Shown here one piece after another: positions 1 to 7,741 of a DNA stretch of 64,000 bases. Position 1 is the first letter of the stretch; every line of letters starts with the position of its first letter. The stretch is from an uncultured Prevotellaceae bacterium. GTDB lineage: Bacteria; Bacteroidota; Bacteroidia; Bacteroidales; Muribaculaceae. The notes under the pieces were generated by a model that made no database searches, was not told where the DNA came from, and saw nothing but the letters and a program-made list of their open reading frames with translations. The stretch covers positions 1 to 64,000 of the forward strand of contig CAMJJG010000006.1 of assembly GCA_946406035.1 (NCBI GenBank), given 5' to 3'. The translations under genes and the position numbers were made by a program.

Positions 1-39
1 ATAAACGTGTTTAACGTCTAACTTTTTGGGGGCACTTCA
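1..39. mobile_element. Probable end of an insertion sequence (IS3-like, partial)
   Basis: Read on the minus strand the sequence begins TGAAGTGCCCCCAAAAAGTT. A terminus of this shape (5'-TG, a run of C, then AAAAAGTT) resembles ends of IS3-family elements; this is recollection plus inference, because the transposase lies outside the window. The boundary is placed at the CA at 38-39, and a signal-peptide reading frame is cut off immediately beyond it. Confidence 0.35.
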
Positions 40-93
40 TTATGACACACCCTCTAGTGCTGCCATAGCAGCGATGAGTAACAATTTCTTCAT
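40..93 (-). pseudogene. Signal-peptide stub of a gene cut by the IS end
   Basis: The minus strand reads MKKLLLIAAMAALEGVS followed by a stop. The first 13 residues are a typical secretion signal (two lysines, then a hydrophobic run). The last few residues and the stop abut the putative IS terminus at position 39. The simplest reading is that an insertion separated the start of an exported-protein gene from its body. A free 17-residue peptide is possible but less likely. No function can be given. Confidence 0.4.
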
Positions 94-321
94 AACTTAG
101 ATAGAATTTTTAAAACGGTTAATAGGATGAATATTGTGGTTATGTCTTAATCTATTCAATGATGAAAATTTTGCACCTTTTCTAACTCGCAGATATAATA
201 AAATAAAATGAAAATCACAAATAATATTATTTTTTGTCGTAATTTGATGGAAAATTACTGAAAATCATAACGTTTTTGCGATCATGTCTATGCCTTGTTA
301 ACAAAAATAATTGAATTGTGC
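94..321. other. AT-rich intergenic DNA, no gene seen
   Basis: This stretch between the truncated signal-peptide stub and the aldolase promoter is AT-rich and carries stops in all frames. I see no RNA gene, repeat or coding potential in it. It presumably holds the leader of the disrupted minus-strand gene. Confidence 0.5.
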
Positions 322-352
322 TTTGCAAGACAATAAAAAACACTTATCTTTG
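322..352 (+). promoter_or_regulatory. Bacteroidetes-type promoter for the aldolase gene
   Basis: TTTG at 322-325 and TATCTTTG at 345-352 are 19 bases apart, matching the Bacteroidetes primary-sigma consensus. The start codon lies 49 bases downstream. Confidence 0.8.
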
Positions 353-401
353 CAGCAAATATCCAACCAAAAGGTTTTTCCGATAATATTGATAAAGAAT
401 T

Positions 402-1403
402 ATGGTAAATTACAAGGATTTAGGTCTCGTGAACACACGCGAGATGTTTGCTAAGGCAATCGATGGCGGCTATGCCATTCCTGCATTCAACTTCAACAAC
501 ATGGAGCAGTTACAGGCTATCATCAAGGCATGTGCCGAGACAAAGTCGCCTGTTATTCTGCAAGTTTCCAGCGGCGCACGCAAGTATGCCAACCAGACGC
601 TGTTGCGCTACATGGCCGAGGGCGCTGTAGAGTATGCCAAGGAGTTGGGCTGGGAGCATCCCCAGATTTGCCTCCATCTGGACCATGGTGACACCTTTGA
701 ACTGTGCAAGTCATGTGTTGACTTCGGTTTCTCGTCGGTCATGATCGACGGCTCATCGCTCCCCTACGAGGAGAATATCGCCCTGACCAAGAAGGTCGTT
801 GAGTATGCCCACCAGTATGACGTGACCGTTGAGGCCGAGTTGGGTGTTCTCGCTGGCGTTGAGGACGACGTGGTTGCCGAGGAATCCCACTACACCAAGC
901 CCGAAGAGGTGATCGACTTCGCCACCCGCACGGGTTGTGACTCACTGGCCATCAGCATCGGCACCAGCCACGGCGCTTACAAGTTCAAGCCCGAGCAGTG
1001 CACCCGTGACCCGAAGACCGGTAAACTCGTTCCTCCTCCCCTGGCATTTGACGTGCTCGAGGAGGTAGAGAAGAAACTCCCCGGCTTCCCCATCGTGCTG
1101 CACGGCTCGTCGAGCGTGCCCCAGGAGTATGTTGACATCATCAACACCTACGGCGGCAACATGCCCGATGCTGTAGGCGTTCCCGAGGATCAGTTGCGCA
1201 AGGCTTCCAAGAGTGCTGTTTGCAAGATCAATATCGACAGTGACAGCCGTCTGGCCTTTACTGCTGCCGTGCGCAAGGTGCTGGCCGAGAAGCCTGGTGA
1301 GTTTGACCCCCGCAAGTACTGCGGTCCCGCCCGTGACGAGATGGTTAAGCTCTACAAGCACAAGATTATCGACGTGCTGGGTAGTGACGGCAAGGCCGAG
1401 TAA
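402..1403 (+). CDS. fba: Class II fructose-bisphosphate aldolase
   Basis: Zinc-dependent aldolase that interconverts fructose 1,6-bisphosphate with dihydroxyacetone phosphate and glyceraldehyde 3-phosphate in cytosolic glycolysis and gluconeogenesis. The 333-residue protein has both class II signatures: LHLDHG around residues 91-96 (zinc histidine and catalytic aspartate) and VEAELG around 143-148. GTSHG (about 187-191) and LHGSSS (about 233-238) supply further zinc and phosphate contacts. The length and the long insert after the second signature fit the FbaA-like group. It is monocistronic, with its own promoter and a strong terminator. The sequence begins with a normal ATG. Confidence 0.95.
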   Translation: MVNYKDLGLVNTREMFAKAIDGGYAIPAFNFNNMEQLQAIIKACAETKSPVILQVSSGARKYANQTLLRYMAEGAVEYAKELGWEHPQICLHLDHGDTFELCKSCVDFGFSSVMIDGSSLPYEENIALTKKVVEYAHQYDVTVEAELGVLAGVEDDVVAEESHYTKPEEVIDFATRTGCDSLAISIGTSHGAYKFKPEQCTRDPKTGKLVPPPLAFDVLEEVEKKLPGFPIVLHGSSSVPQEYVDIINTYGGNMPDAVGVPEDQLRKASKSAVCKINIDSDSRLAFTAAVRKVLAEKPGEFDPRKYCGPARDEMVKLYKHKIIDVLGSDGKAE

Positions 1404-1425
1404 TCATTACAGCTGACCGAATCCT

Positions 1426-1472
1426 GCAAGGTCCCATGTCGATGCGGCATGTGGCCTTGCTTGCTTTTTTTT
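1426..1472 (+). terminator. Rho-independent terminator of fba
   Basis: GCAAGG and CCTTGC close a hairpin whose upper stem also pairs (CCATG with CATGT), followed by eight T at 1465-1472. It lies 22 bases after the fba stop. Confidence 0.8.
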
Positions 1473-1552
1473 GTCACATTTTGGTAATTATTTGATTATC
1501 AGTGGTGACAGATGACAGGTCGAAAATATTTTTAAAAAAAGTTACCGAAAAA

Positions 1553-1584
1553 TTTGGTCAGTTTGTGAAACGGCATTACCTTTG
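1553..1584 (+). promoter_or_regulatory. Promoter of tRNA-Pro
   Basis: TTTG at 1553-1556 and TACCTTTG at 1577-1584 with 20 bases between. Transcription would start about 30 bases before the mature tRNA. Confidence 0.75.
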
Positions 1585-1623
1585 CACCGCTTTACGAAAC
1601 AAATGCGTTTCGCATAGTGCGAT

Positions 1624-1698
1624 CGGGGTGTAGCTCAGTCCGGTTAGAGTACGCGTCTGGGGGGCGTGGGGTCGCTAGTTCGAATCTAGTCACCCCGA
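1624..1698 (+). tRNA. tRNA-Pro (anticodon GGG)
   Basis: Cloverleaf folded by eye: acceptor CGGGGTG pairs perfectly with CACCCCG. The D-arm is GCTC/GAGT (one wobble). The anticodon arm CGCGT/GCGTG encloses CTGGGGG, which gives GGG at positions 34-36. The T-arm is GCTAG/CTAGT. The discriminator is A at 1698 and no CCA is encoded, so the tail must be added by nucleotidyltransferase. The 88-residue ORF called across it is a shadow. Confidence 0.93.
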
Positions 1699-1773
1699 CA
1701 TCGCAAAAAGTGCTGATAGTCATTGATTATCGGCACTTTTTTAATTGTTGTAAAACTAATATTCAAGTAAAGA

Positions 1774-2868
1774 ATGAAGAAACAGGTACTGCTACTGGTG
1801 TTGGCGCTGCAATCGGTTATGACGGTCATGGCTCACTCATGGCTTGGCGGCGATATCTCGATGATGACATCCAACGCACGTAATGGCGTGATTTACAAGG
1901 ACTCGTGCGGCGTGACTGTTGACCCCTATGACCTGTTCAGGCAGCAGGGGTGGAACATGATGCGTGTGCGACTGTTTGTGGATCCGCAGAATGCTCCTGG
2001 CCGTCACCACGACGAGGGCGTGTGCCAGGACTTGGATTATGTTATCGACCTGTGTCGCACGATCAAGTCGCGTGGCTTTGAGGTCATGCTCGATTTTCAC
2101 TATAGTGACACATGGGCCGACCCCGCCAAGCAATTCACGCCCAAGCGCTGGGACGGACTGAATGGGAAAGCTCTGGCCGACAGCATCTACCGCTATACCC
2201 GCCATTGCCTCATGTCGCTCAAGGCGGCTGGCGTCGAGCCGGCCACTATCCAGGTGGGCAACGAGGTCACCTTCGGCATGGACTGGCCTGTGGGCCGTGT
2301 TGACCCGATGAGGGCTGACAACTGGGATGTCTTTACGCGTCTGCTCCAGGCTGGATGCAAGGCTTGCCGCGAGGTGTGCCCCAGTGCGGGAATCATTATC
2401 CACACCGAGAAGGCCGGCGTGTGGGAGATGACCCGCAACTACTATGAGCGCCTCGAGCAGGGTGGGGTGGACTATGACATCATCGGCTTGAGCTACTATC
2501 CCATGTGGCATGGTACGATTCCCAACCTGGGCGCCACGCTCGACTCGCTGGCCGTGCGTTTCCCCGACAAACCCGTGATGATGGTCGAGGCTGCCTATTA
2601 TTACCTGCACGACGGCGTGAACCGCGGTGAGGAGGACTTCTCCCACTGCCTGCCCGGCACTATCGAGGGGCAACGGCAGTTCACAGCCCAATTGGTTCAG
2701 GAACTGAACCGTCATGATAATGTGACGGGCCTCTTCTGGTGGTATCCCGAGGAGAACCGCTACGGGACACCGTGGCAAGGGCACGGGGGCTTGAACCGTG
2801 GCTTGTTTAACAGTGCCAACGGCCAGGCCTTGCCTGCTCTCTACGAGATGGCACGCTTCAAGCATTGA
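1774..2868 (+). CDS. Secreted GH53 endo-beta-1,4-galactanase
   Basis: Glycoside hydrolase family 53 enzyme that cleaves beta-1,4-galactan side chains of pectin (arabinogalactan I). Residues 1-20 are a signal peptide ending VMA-HS, so the product is exported. GWNMMRVRLFVDP (about 59-71) is the family's N-terminal signature. The clan GH-A catalytic pair is visible: acid/base Glu in VGNE (about 164) and nucleophile Glu in VEAAYY (about 272). YYPMWHG (about 241-247) lines the site. The length (364 residues) is normal for a single-domain GH53. The gene stands outside any SusCD locus, 27 bases before an EamA-type transporter, and may be co-transcribed with it. Confidence 0.93.
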   Translation: MKKQVLLLVLALQSVMTVMAHSWLGGDISMMTSNARNGVIYKDSCGVTVDPYDLFRQQGWNMMRVRLFVDPQNAPGRHHDEGVCQDLDYVIDLCRTIKSRGFEVMLDFHYSDTWADPAKQFTPKRWDGLNGKALADSIYRYTRHCLMSLKAAGVEPATIQVGNEVTFGMDWPVGRVDPMRADNWDVFTRLLQAGCKACREVCPSAGIIIHTEKAGVWEMTRNYYERLEQGGVDYDIIGLSYYPMWHGTIPNLGATLDSLAVRFPDKPVMMVEAAYYYLHDGVNRGEEDFSHCLPGTIEGQRQFTAQLVQELNRHDNVTGLFWWYPEENRYGTPWQGHGGLNRGLFNSANGQALPALYEMARFKH

Positions 2869-2895
2869 TATCACTCACACAGTCGATAAAAACAC

Positions 2896-3846
2896 ATGAA
2901 CACGATCAATAACGTCAAGAATACCGGTAAAAAACACGTGGGCATCCTGTGCGCCATCCTGTCGGCGGTGTGCTACGGCACCAACCCCTTCGGCGCTCTG
3001 CCGCTCTATGACGAGGGCGTGAACACGGCTACGGTGCTGTCCCACCGCTTTGGGCTTGCCGTCGTGCTGCTGGCACTGGTCATGCTCGTCAAGCGAGTGG
3101 ACTTCAGGGTCACGCGTCGCGAGTTCAAGGTGCTGTTCTCGCTGGGCATCCTGTTTGCCGCATCCAGCATCACCTATTACCAGAGCTTCCACTTCATGGA
3201 CGCGGGCATCGCCTCGACCATCCTGTTTGTCTATCCGGTGATGGTGGCGGTGATCATGGCGTTGTTTTTCAAGGAGCGCGTCACCGCCATGACGGTCGTC
3301 GCCATCGTGCTGGCGCTCGTGGGCATCGGCCTGCTGTATAGAGGAGGGGACGGAGCCTCGATCAGTGCTGTGGGCATCGTGTTGTGTGTGCTCTCGTCGC
3401 TGGCCTATGCCGTCTATATCGTCGTGGTCAACCAGTCCGACATCAGGATGTCCTCGTTCAAGGTCACCTTCTATGCCATGCTGGTGTGTGAGGTCACGCT
3501 GGTGCTCTACTCATTCACCTCGCCCGACCTGTATCTGCACGCCCTGCCGTCGGCGCGCGCCTGGGCCTATGCCTGCTGGCTGGGATTGGTGCCCACGGTA
3601 CTCTCGCTGGTGCTCATGACGGTTGCTGTCAACCACGTGGGAGCCACGCCCACCGCTATCCTAGGCGCCTTGGAGCCCCTCACAGCGGTGGCTATCGGCG
3701 TGATGGTTTTCGGCGAGACGTTGACGCTGCGCCTTGTTGTCGGCATTGTGTTCATCCTTGCTGCCGTGATGCTCGTCGTCCTGGGCAAGGACCTGCACCT
3801 GCGCACCATCACCCATGCTGTGTCCCGCCTGTGGCACTGGAAGTAG
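2896..3846 (+). CDS. EamA-family (drug/metabolite) transporter
   Basis: Inner-membrane permease of the DMT superfamily with about ten hydrophobic segments arranged as two EamA repeats; the second begins around residue 155. The repeat ends are recognisable as GAT/LG-ALEPLTAVAIGVMVFGE (roughly 250-275), where the ALEP motif is typical. Substrates in this family range from amino acids to nucleotide sugars, and none can be assigned here. It lies 27 bases after the GH53 gene, which only weakly hints at a sugar-related role. Its 3' end faces a minus-strand gene across a long hairpin. Confidence 0.85.
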   Translation: MNTINNVKNTGKKHVGILCAILSAVCYGTNPFGALPLYDEGVNTATVLSHRFGLAVVLLALVMLVKRVDFRVTRREFKVLFSLGILFAASSITYYQSFHFMDAGIASTILFVYPVMVAVIMALFFKERVTAMTVVAIVLALVGIGLLYRGGDGASISAVGIVLCVLSSLAYAVYIVVVNQSDIRMSSFKVTFYAMLVCEVTLVLYSFTSPDLYLHALPSARAWAYACWLGLVPTVLSLVLMTVAVNHVGATPTAILGALEPLTAVAIGVMVFGETLTLRLVVGIVFILAAVMLVVLGKDLHLRTITHAVSRLWHWK

Positions 3847-3896
3847 CCCTCCGCTCTCTCATGGGGTGAGCCGCCTGTGGCCCCATCGAATTAAAT

Positions 3897-3940
3897 ACAA
3901 CCACCCCGCAGCTATTGTTGAAAAGCTGCGGGGTGGTTGT
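3897..3940. terminator. Long hairpin at a convergent junction
   Basis: A 17-bp perfect stem (3897-3913 with 3924-3940, core CCACCCCGCAGCT) around a ten-base loop, lying between the 3' ends of the EamA gene and the minus-strand barrel gene. There is no clear T tract on either side. A bidirectional terminator is the likely role. Confidence 0.75.
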
Positions 3941-3958
3941 TATAATCGGTATTCAAGT

Positions 3959-4435
3959 CTAAAAGGTGTACTTCAGGCCGAGCAAGGTAACCGACTGATT
4001 CCAGTCCTTCAAGATCTGAAAACGCTGCTCGGTGAAGAAGTGTAGCTGCTCCTTGATTCTGTATTGTGCACCAATGCCGATGTTGGCGCCACAACGGCTG
4101 CTGGAAGAATCGACCCACTTGCTGTCAAACATGAAATGGCTAAAAGTGAATCCAGCCATCGGATAGAGTGCAAATGAGTTGCTGGTTGGAATCACATAGT
4201 GGATGTTCAAGTTGGCATTAAGTGCGCTCATGCCGTCATTCTTGAGGTAATAGATGAATTCGGGTGCGATTCTCCAGTTGGTTATGGGCTCGATTTGTAC
4301 CTGCAAGCCCAATCCTGCCATGGAGTTCTTGCTGCCATAGGCAAATTGCCCTGCTACAGCGATGTCGCGAGCCTCGGCGTGGGCGCCGATGGCTGTTACT
4401 AATGCCAAAATGGCAAAAAATAAATACTTTTTCAT
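3959..4435 (-). CDS. Small outer-membrane beta-barrel protein
   Basis: A 158-residue exported protein. Residues 1-20 form a signal peptide ending AHA-EA. The rest alternates aromatic and polar residues in short strands with glycine-rich turns (QFAYGSKN, GLGLQVQIE, ANIGIGAQY). It ends LLGLKYTF with the C-terminal phenylalanine typical of BAM substrates. The size suits an eight-stranded OmpW/OmpX-like barrel. It is the last gene of a minus-strand run after aroB (64-base gap). The function is unknown and no catalytic motif is seen. Confidence 0.75.
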   Translation of the reverse strand: MKKYLFFAILALVTAIGAHAEARDIAVAGQFAYGSKNSMAGLGLQVQIEPITNWRIAPEFIYYLKNDGMSALNANLNIHYVIPTSNSFALYPMAGFTFSHFMFDSKWVDSSSSRCGANIGIGAQYRIKEQLHFFTEQRFQILKDWNQSVTLLGLKYTF

Positions 4436-4498
4436 AATTCTCTGTTCATTATTAGTTTTCTGCTTTTTTTCAATGCATTTATTCGCCTCCGTTAGCTG

Positions 4499-5533
4499 TT
4501 ACATTCCCAGCAGGTCGCGCAGGATGTCGAGGGCGGCGGTGACGTCGTCGGTGCCGACAGTCTGGTCGATGCGGTAGTCGCCGATGGCTGCCAGCAGCGT
4601 GCAGGTGATCTCGCCATCCTTGCTTTTCTTGTCGTGTCGCATCAGGGCCAGCAACTCATCATAGTCGTCGCAGGTAAAGGGGAAACCGCGGTAATTGTCG
4701 CGCACAAACTGTCCCAGCCGGTGCACGTCCTCGCTGGGAAATTTCAACAGCAGGTGCGACAGGACGGCCTCGGTGACCAGACCCCAGGCCACCGCATAGC
4801 CATGAGGCACGGGTTTGCCGCGCTGCATGGCCAGGCTCTCCAGCGCATGTCCCACGGTGTGTCCCAGGTTGAGGGCCTTGCGCTCGCCCTGCTCGTTGGG
4901 GTCGCGGGTGACGATATCGACCTTGACCTGCACCGAGTGGCGCAGCCGTTGCAGCATGGCAGCATGATCGATGGGGGCATCAAAGTCGTGTTCCAGCAAC
5001 CGCAGCAGTTCATTGCGATCGCTCAGCATGGCATGCTTGATGACCTCGGCATAGCCCGATTTTATCTCTTCGACAGGCAGAGTGTCTAGGAATCGCGTCG
5101 AGATGACCACGTCGCTGGCAGGGGCAAAGGCCCCGATCTCGTTTTTCAGTCCATGATAATTGAACCCCGTCTTGCCACCCACGGCGGCATCGACGGCCCC
5201 CAGAAGGGTGGTGGGCACATTGATGAACCTCACGCCGCGCTTGAACGTCGCCGCGGCAAATCCGCCCAGGTCGCACACCATGCCGCCGCCCAGGTTGATG
5301 ACCAGCGAATGACGGGTTACCCCCAAGCGCTCCATCTCGTCCCACACGTGGCACACGGCCTCTAGCGTCTTGCCGGCGTCACCGTCGGCGACGATGATGA
5401 GGTTTTCTCGGCTTGGGGCAAAGCGAGCTGTGTTGACGTCAGCGATGACCACTGTCAGGTTGTGGTCGCGGCTTGCCGTCAAGCGCCCGATTGCCGCTTC
5501 GACATCGTTGGTGAAGATGAGGTTCTGGTTCAT
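4499..5533 (-). CDS. aroB: 3-dehydroquinate synthase
   Basis: Converts DAHP to 3-dehydroquinate in the shikimate pathway, in the cytosol, using NAD and a divalent metal. The 344-residue protein shows the NAD-binding stretch NLGGGMVCDLGGF (about 102-114). It also has VPTTLLGAVDAAVGGKTGFN (about 128-147) and metal or substrate ligands in KSGYAEVIKH, LNLGHTVGHALE and PHGYAVAWG. The length is normal. It is flanked by a HAD phosphatase (64 bases upstream) and a small barrel gene, a mixed minus-strand operon with no other aromatic-pathway gene in the window. Confidence 0.95.
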   Translation of the reverse strand: MNQNLIFTNDVEAAIGRLTASRDHNLTVVIADVNTARFAPSRENLIIVADGDAGKTLEAVCHVWDEMERLGVTRHSLVINLGGGMVCDLGGFAAATFKRGVRFINVPTTLLGAVDAAVGGKTGFNYHGLKNEIGAFAPASDVVISTRFLDTLPVEEIKSGYAEVIKHAMLSDRNELLRLLEHDFDAPIDHAAMLQRLRHSVQVKVDIVTRDPNEQGERKALNLGHTVGHALESLAMQRGKPVPHGYAVAWGLVTEAVLSHLLLKFPSEDVHRLGQFVRDNYRGFPFTCDDYDELLALMRHDKKSKDGEITCTLLAAIGDYRIDQTVGTDDVTAALDILRDLLGM

Positions 5534-5597
5534 GAGGAAATGATTCTCGGAGCACTCAGTGGCCTCAGAGGCCTCGTGGAGTGCCCCGAGTGATAAT

Positions 5598-6338
5598 TTA
5601 AGCTTTGACGATGCTCAGTGCAACGAGCAGGGCGGGCAGGGCGGCAGCCAGTTCGTCCATGTTCTTGTAGACGAGGTCGGCGCCAGCCTTGACGAGATCC
5701 TTCTCGGGAATCGGGCCCGTGGTCACGCCGATGGTGAAGCACCCGGCTGCATGAGCTGCCTGAACGCCAAGGGGCGCATTCTCGATAACGATGCACTGGT
5801 TGGATTTCTTTCCTGATTTGGCCATACCCTTCAAGTAAGGCTCGGGATTGGGCTTGCCGTGGCGCACGTCGTGGCCCGTGACCTTCACCTCGCCGAACAG
5901 ATCGGGAAAATCATTGTCGATGCGTTGCAGCAGGGCATCTTGCTGTGAGCCGGTCACGAGCACGCGCTCGATTCCATATTCCTTGAGCGTCTCGAGCACT
6001 CGTTTGGCACCAGGCATGACAGGAGCCTCGCCCAGTTCCTTGAAGTATCGGGTTTTCACGCCATACAATGCGTGAGCCTCGTCGTCGGTAATGTTTTTCC
6101 CGGCTCCACTCTTGAACTTTGTCTTGATGATTTCGGTACCGGTCATACCCTCCATGGCATAAAACTCATCGCGCGTGCACTTGATGCCGTTTTTCTTCAT
6201 GAGTTTTACCCAGGCCTGGGTGTGGAGTTTCATTGAGTCATAGAGAATGCCGTCACAGTCGATGAGTGCGGCACTGATGTCAAAGCCCTTGTGACCTGTA
6301 TATTTCAGGTACTCGGCTATGGTCTGTTGTAGGGTCAT
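5598..6338 (-). CDS. HAD-family phosphatase (beta-phosphoglucomutase-like)
   Basis: HAD hydrolase of subclass IA. Motif I is LIDCDGILYDS (about 26-36) with the nucleophilic and acid/base aspartates. A helical cap follows (about 40-110). Motif II is LVTGSQ, motif III is the lysine in HGKPNPEPYL, and motif IV is IENAPLGVQAAHAAG. Members dephosphorylate sugar phosphates or isomerise beta-glucose 1-phosphate, and the substrate cannot be told from the sequence. It sits 31 bases after the DUF5715-like gene and 64 before aroB, so co-transcription is likely. Confidence 0.85.
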   Translation of the reverse strand: MTLQQTIAEYLKYTGHKGFDISAALIDCDGILYDSMKLHTQAWVKLMKKNGIKCTRDEFYAMEGMTGTEIIKTKFKSGAGKNITDDEAHALYGVKTRYFKELGEAPVMPGAKRVLETLKEYGIERVLVTGSQQDALLQRIDNDFPDLFGEVKVTGHDVRHGKPNPEPYLKGMAKSGKKSNQCIVIENAPLGVQAAHAAGCFTIGVTTGPIPEKDLVKAGADLVYKNMDELAAALPALLVALSIVKA

Positions 6339-6369
6339 TGGATTGAAACTTTTATAGTATTTATAATAT

Positions 6370-7128
6370 TTATCTCACTGTGATGTGTAAGCAGCCTGAC
6401 TTGCGCTCAAAGATGGCATAGCATCGGCCACGTTGGCGAAAGTCCTGCACGACCTCGGCCAGAATATTCTTCAAGTCCTCGAGCGAAACGACCATTGTGG
6501 GGTCCATGCAGTCAAACTTGACCCAGCTGATGTCGAACGTCGTGCCATAGCGGTGGCAGGAGTTCTCGGTGGCGGCGCGGTTGCGCTTCATGAGCTTGCC
6601 CACGCTATAGACCGTGCGTGTCACGCTGGTGACCTTGATGCGATAGGCCTTGCCGCCCCGTTTCTTGATCGTGTCCTGGAAGGCATATCCGATCTCCTTG
6701 AGCAACTGTGCGGCCTTGGGCACGAGATAGGGGACCGACGCCGTCAAGTCATCGAGCATATAGGCGTCACAGGAGTAGATCCTGATCAACGGCCGGTCGA
6801 TGTTGTAGGCGTCGCGCAGGCTCGTTATGGGCTTGAAGCCGTTTTTCCCGGCTGCAACGAGTTGCAGCGCATTGCTGTCGTTGAAGATTTGTTTGAGCGG
6901 GCGTTGCTCGATATAGGTGGGCAGGCGATGAATCTCGGCATTGTCGATGAGGCCCATGCTGTCGCCGGTGATGCTGCGGTTGATGGGCAATGCCGGTGGC
7001 GCCTTGTAATCCCATGCCGTTGTATCTTGTTGCTCCTTGTTGCCGTGCCCGCCGCATGAGGTGACACTTGCCAGGGCAAGTCCCATCAGCAGCAACATCG
7101 GCAGCAGGCTCAAGAGGTATCGGTTCAT
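6370..7128 (-). CDS. DUF5715-like lipoprotein with an M15-type zinc site
   Basis: Lipoprotein: hydrophobic N-terminus and lipobox SVTSC with Cys about residue 25. The C-terminal half carries SCHRYGTTFDIS (His192, Asp199) and near the end GCLHIT (His248). The H-x6-D plus late His pattern matches zinc ligands of M15-type D-Ala-D-Ala peptidases, so a periplasmic murein or peptide hydrolase is plausible (inference). Family naming as DUF5715 is from memory. It is first in the minus-strand run toward aroB and has its own upstream promoter. Confidence 0.7.
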   Translation of the reverse strand: MNRYLLSLLPMLLLMGLALASVTSCGGHGNKEQQDTTAWDYKAPPALPINRSITGDSMGLIDNAEIHRLPTYIEQRPLKQIFNDSNALQLVAAGKNGFKPITSLRDAYNIDRPLIRIYSCDAYMLDDLTASVPYLVPKAAQLLKEIGYAFQDTIKKRGGKAYRIKVTSVTRTVYSVGKLMKRNRAATENSCHRYGTTFDISWVKFDCMDPTMVVSLEDLKNILAEVVQDFRQRGRCYAIFERKSGCLHITVR

Positions 7129-7165
7129 CTCTCCTATTTAAATGGTAGTGTCTTGTTTCGGCTAG

Positions 7166-7173
7166 CAAAGTTA
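7166..7173 (-). promoter_or_regulatory. -7 box for the DUF5715-like operon
   Basis: Minus-strand TAACTTTG, 38 bases upstream of the start codon. The -33 element is not clear. Confidence 0.55.
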
Positions 7174-7249
7174 CATATAAATAATGAAAAAAGGCCTTTC
7201 AGTAAGCTCAATTTTCCAACTTTTTTTGTAATATTGCGCCTTCAAAACG

Positions 7250-7741
7250 ATGGAACCTTTGAGATATAGTATTCTTTTTGTGTGTCTGGGCAATATTTGC
7301 CGTTCGCCGGCGGCCCAGGCGGTGATGCAGCGACTGGTCGATGAGAGGGGGGTGAGTGACCGCTTCTATATCGACTCGGCAGGGACGGGCGGCTGGCACA
7401 TCGGTGACCTGCCCGACAAGCGCATGCGCGTGCATGCCAGGCCACGCGGCTACGAGTTGACCCACAGGGCCCGCAAGGTGCAGCACAGCGACTTTGAGGA
7501 CTTTGACCTGATTGTGGGGATGGATGCCGCCAACGTCGATGACCTGTGCCGCATGGCTGCGACCATCGAGCAGGAGCGCAAGGTGGTGATGATGGGTGAC
7601 TACATCCGCCAGTTCCCGAACTATGATTATGTGCCCGACCCCTATTATGAGGGTAGTGAGGGCTTTGAGCTTGTGCTCGATCTGCTGGAAGACGCCTGTG
7701 ACAACCTGCTGGACAAGATTATCCAACAAAACGATATATGA
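7250..7741 (+). CDS. Low-molecular-weight protein-tyrosine phosphatase
   Basis: Cytosolic phosphatase with the CX5R loop at the N-terminus, CLGNICRS (Cys12 to Arg18), and the general-acid DPYY motif (about residue 128). The length of 163 residues is typical. Such enzymes act on tyrosine-phosphorylated proteins, often bacterial tyrosine kinases of capsule export, but no kinase or capsule gene is present here. Its stop overlaps the first possible start of the GH20 gene (ATGA), so the two are probably translated in sequence. Confidence 0.93.
   Translation: MEPLRYSILFVCLGNICRSPAAQAVMQRLVDERGVSDRFYIDSAGTGGWHIGDLPDKRMRVHARPRGYELTHRARKVQHSDFEDFDLIVGMDAANVDDLCRMAATIEQERKVVMMGDYIRQFPNYDYVPDPYYEGSEGFELVLDLLEDACDNLLDKIIQQNDI

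Noticed and set aside
1617-1883. 88-residue ORF over tRNA-Pro
   Set aside because: Its first half is the tRNA itself and its second half overlaps the GH53 signal peptide in another frame.
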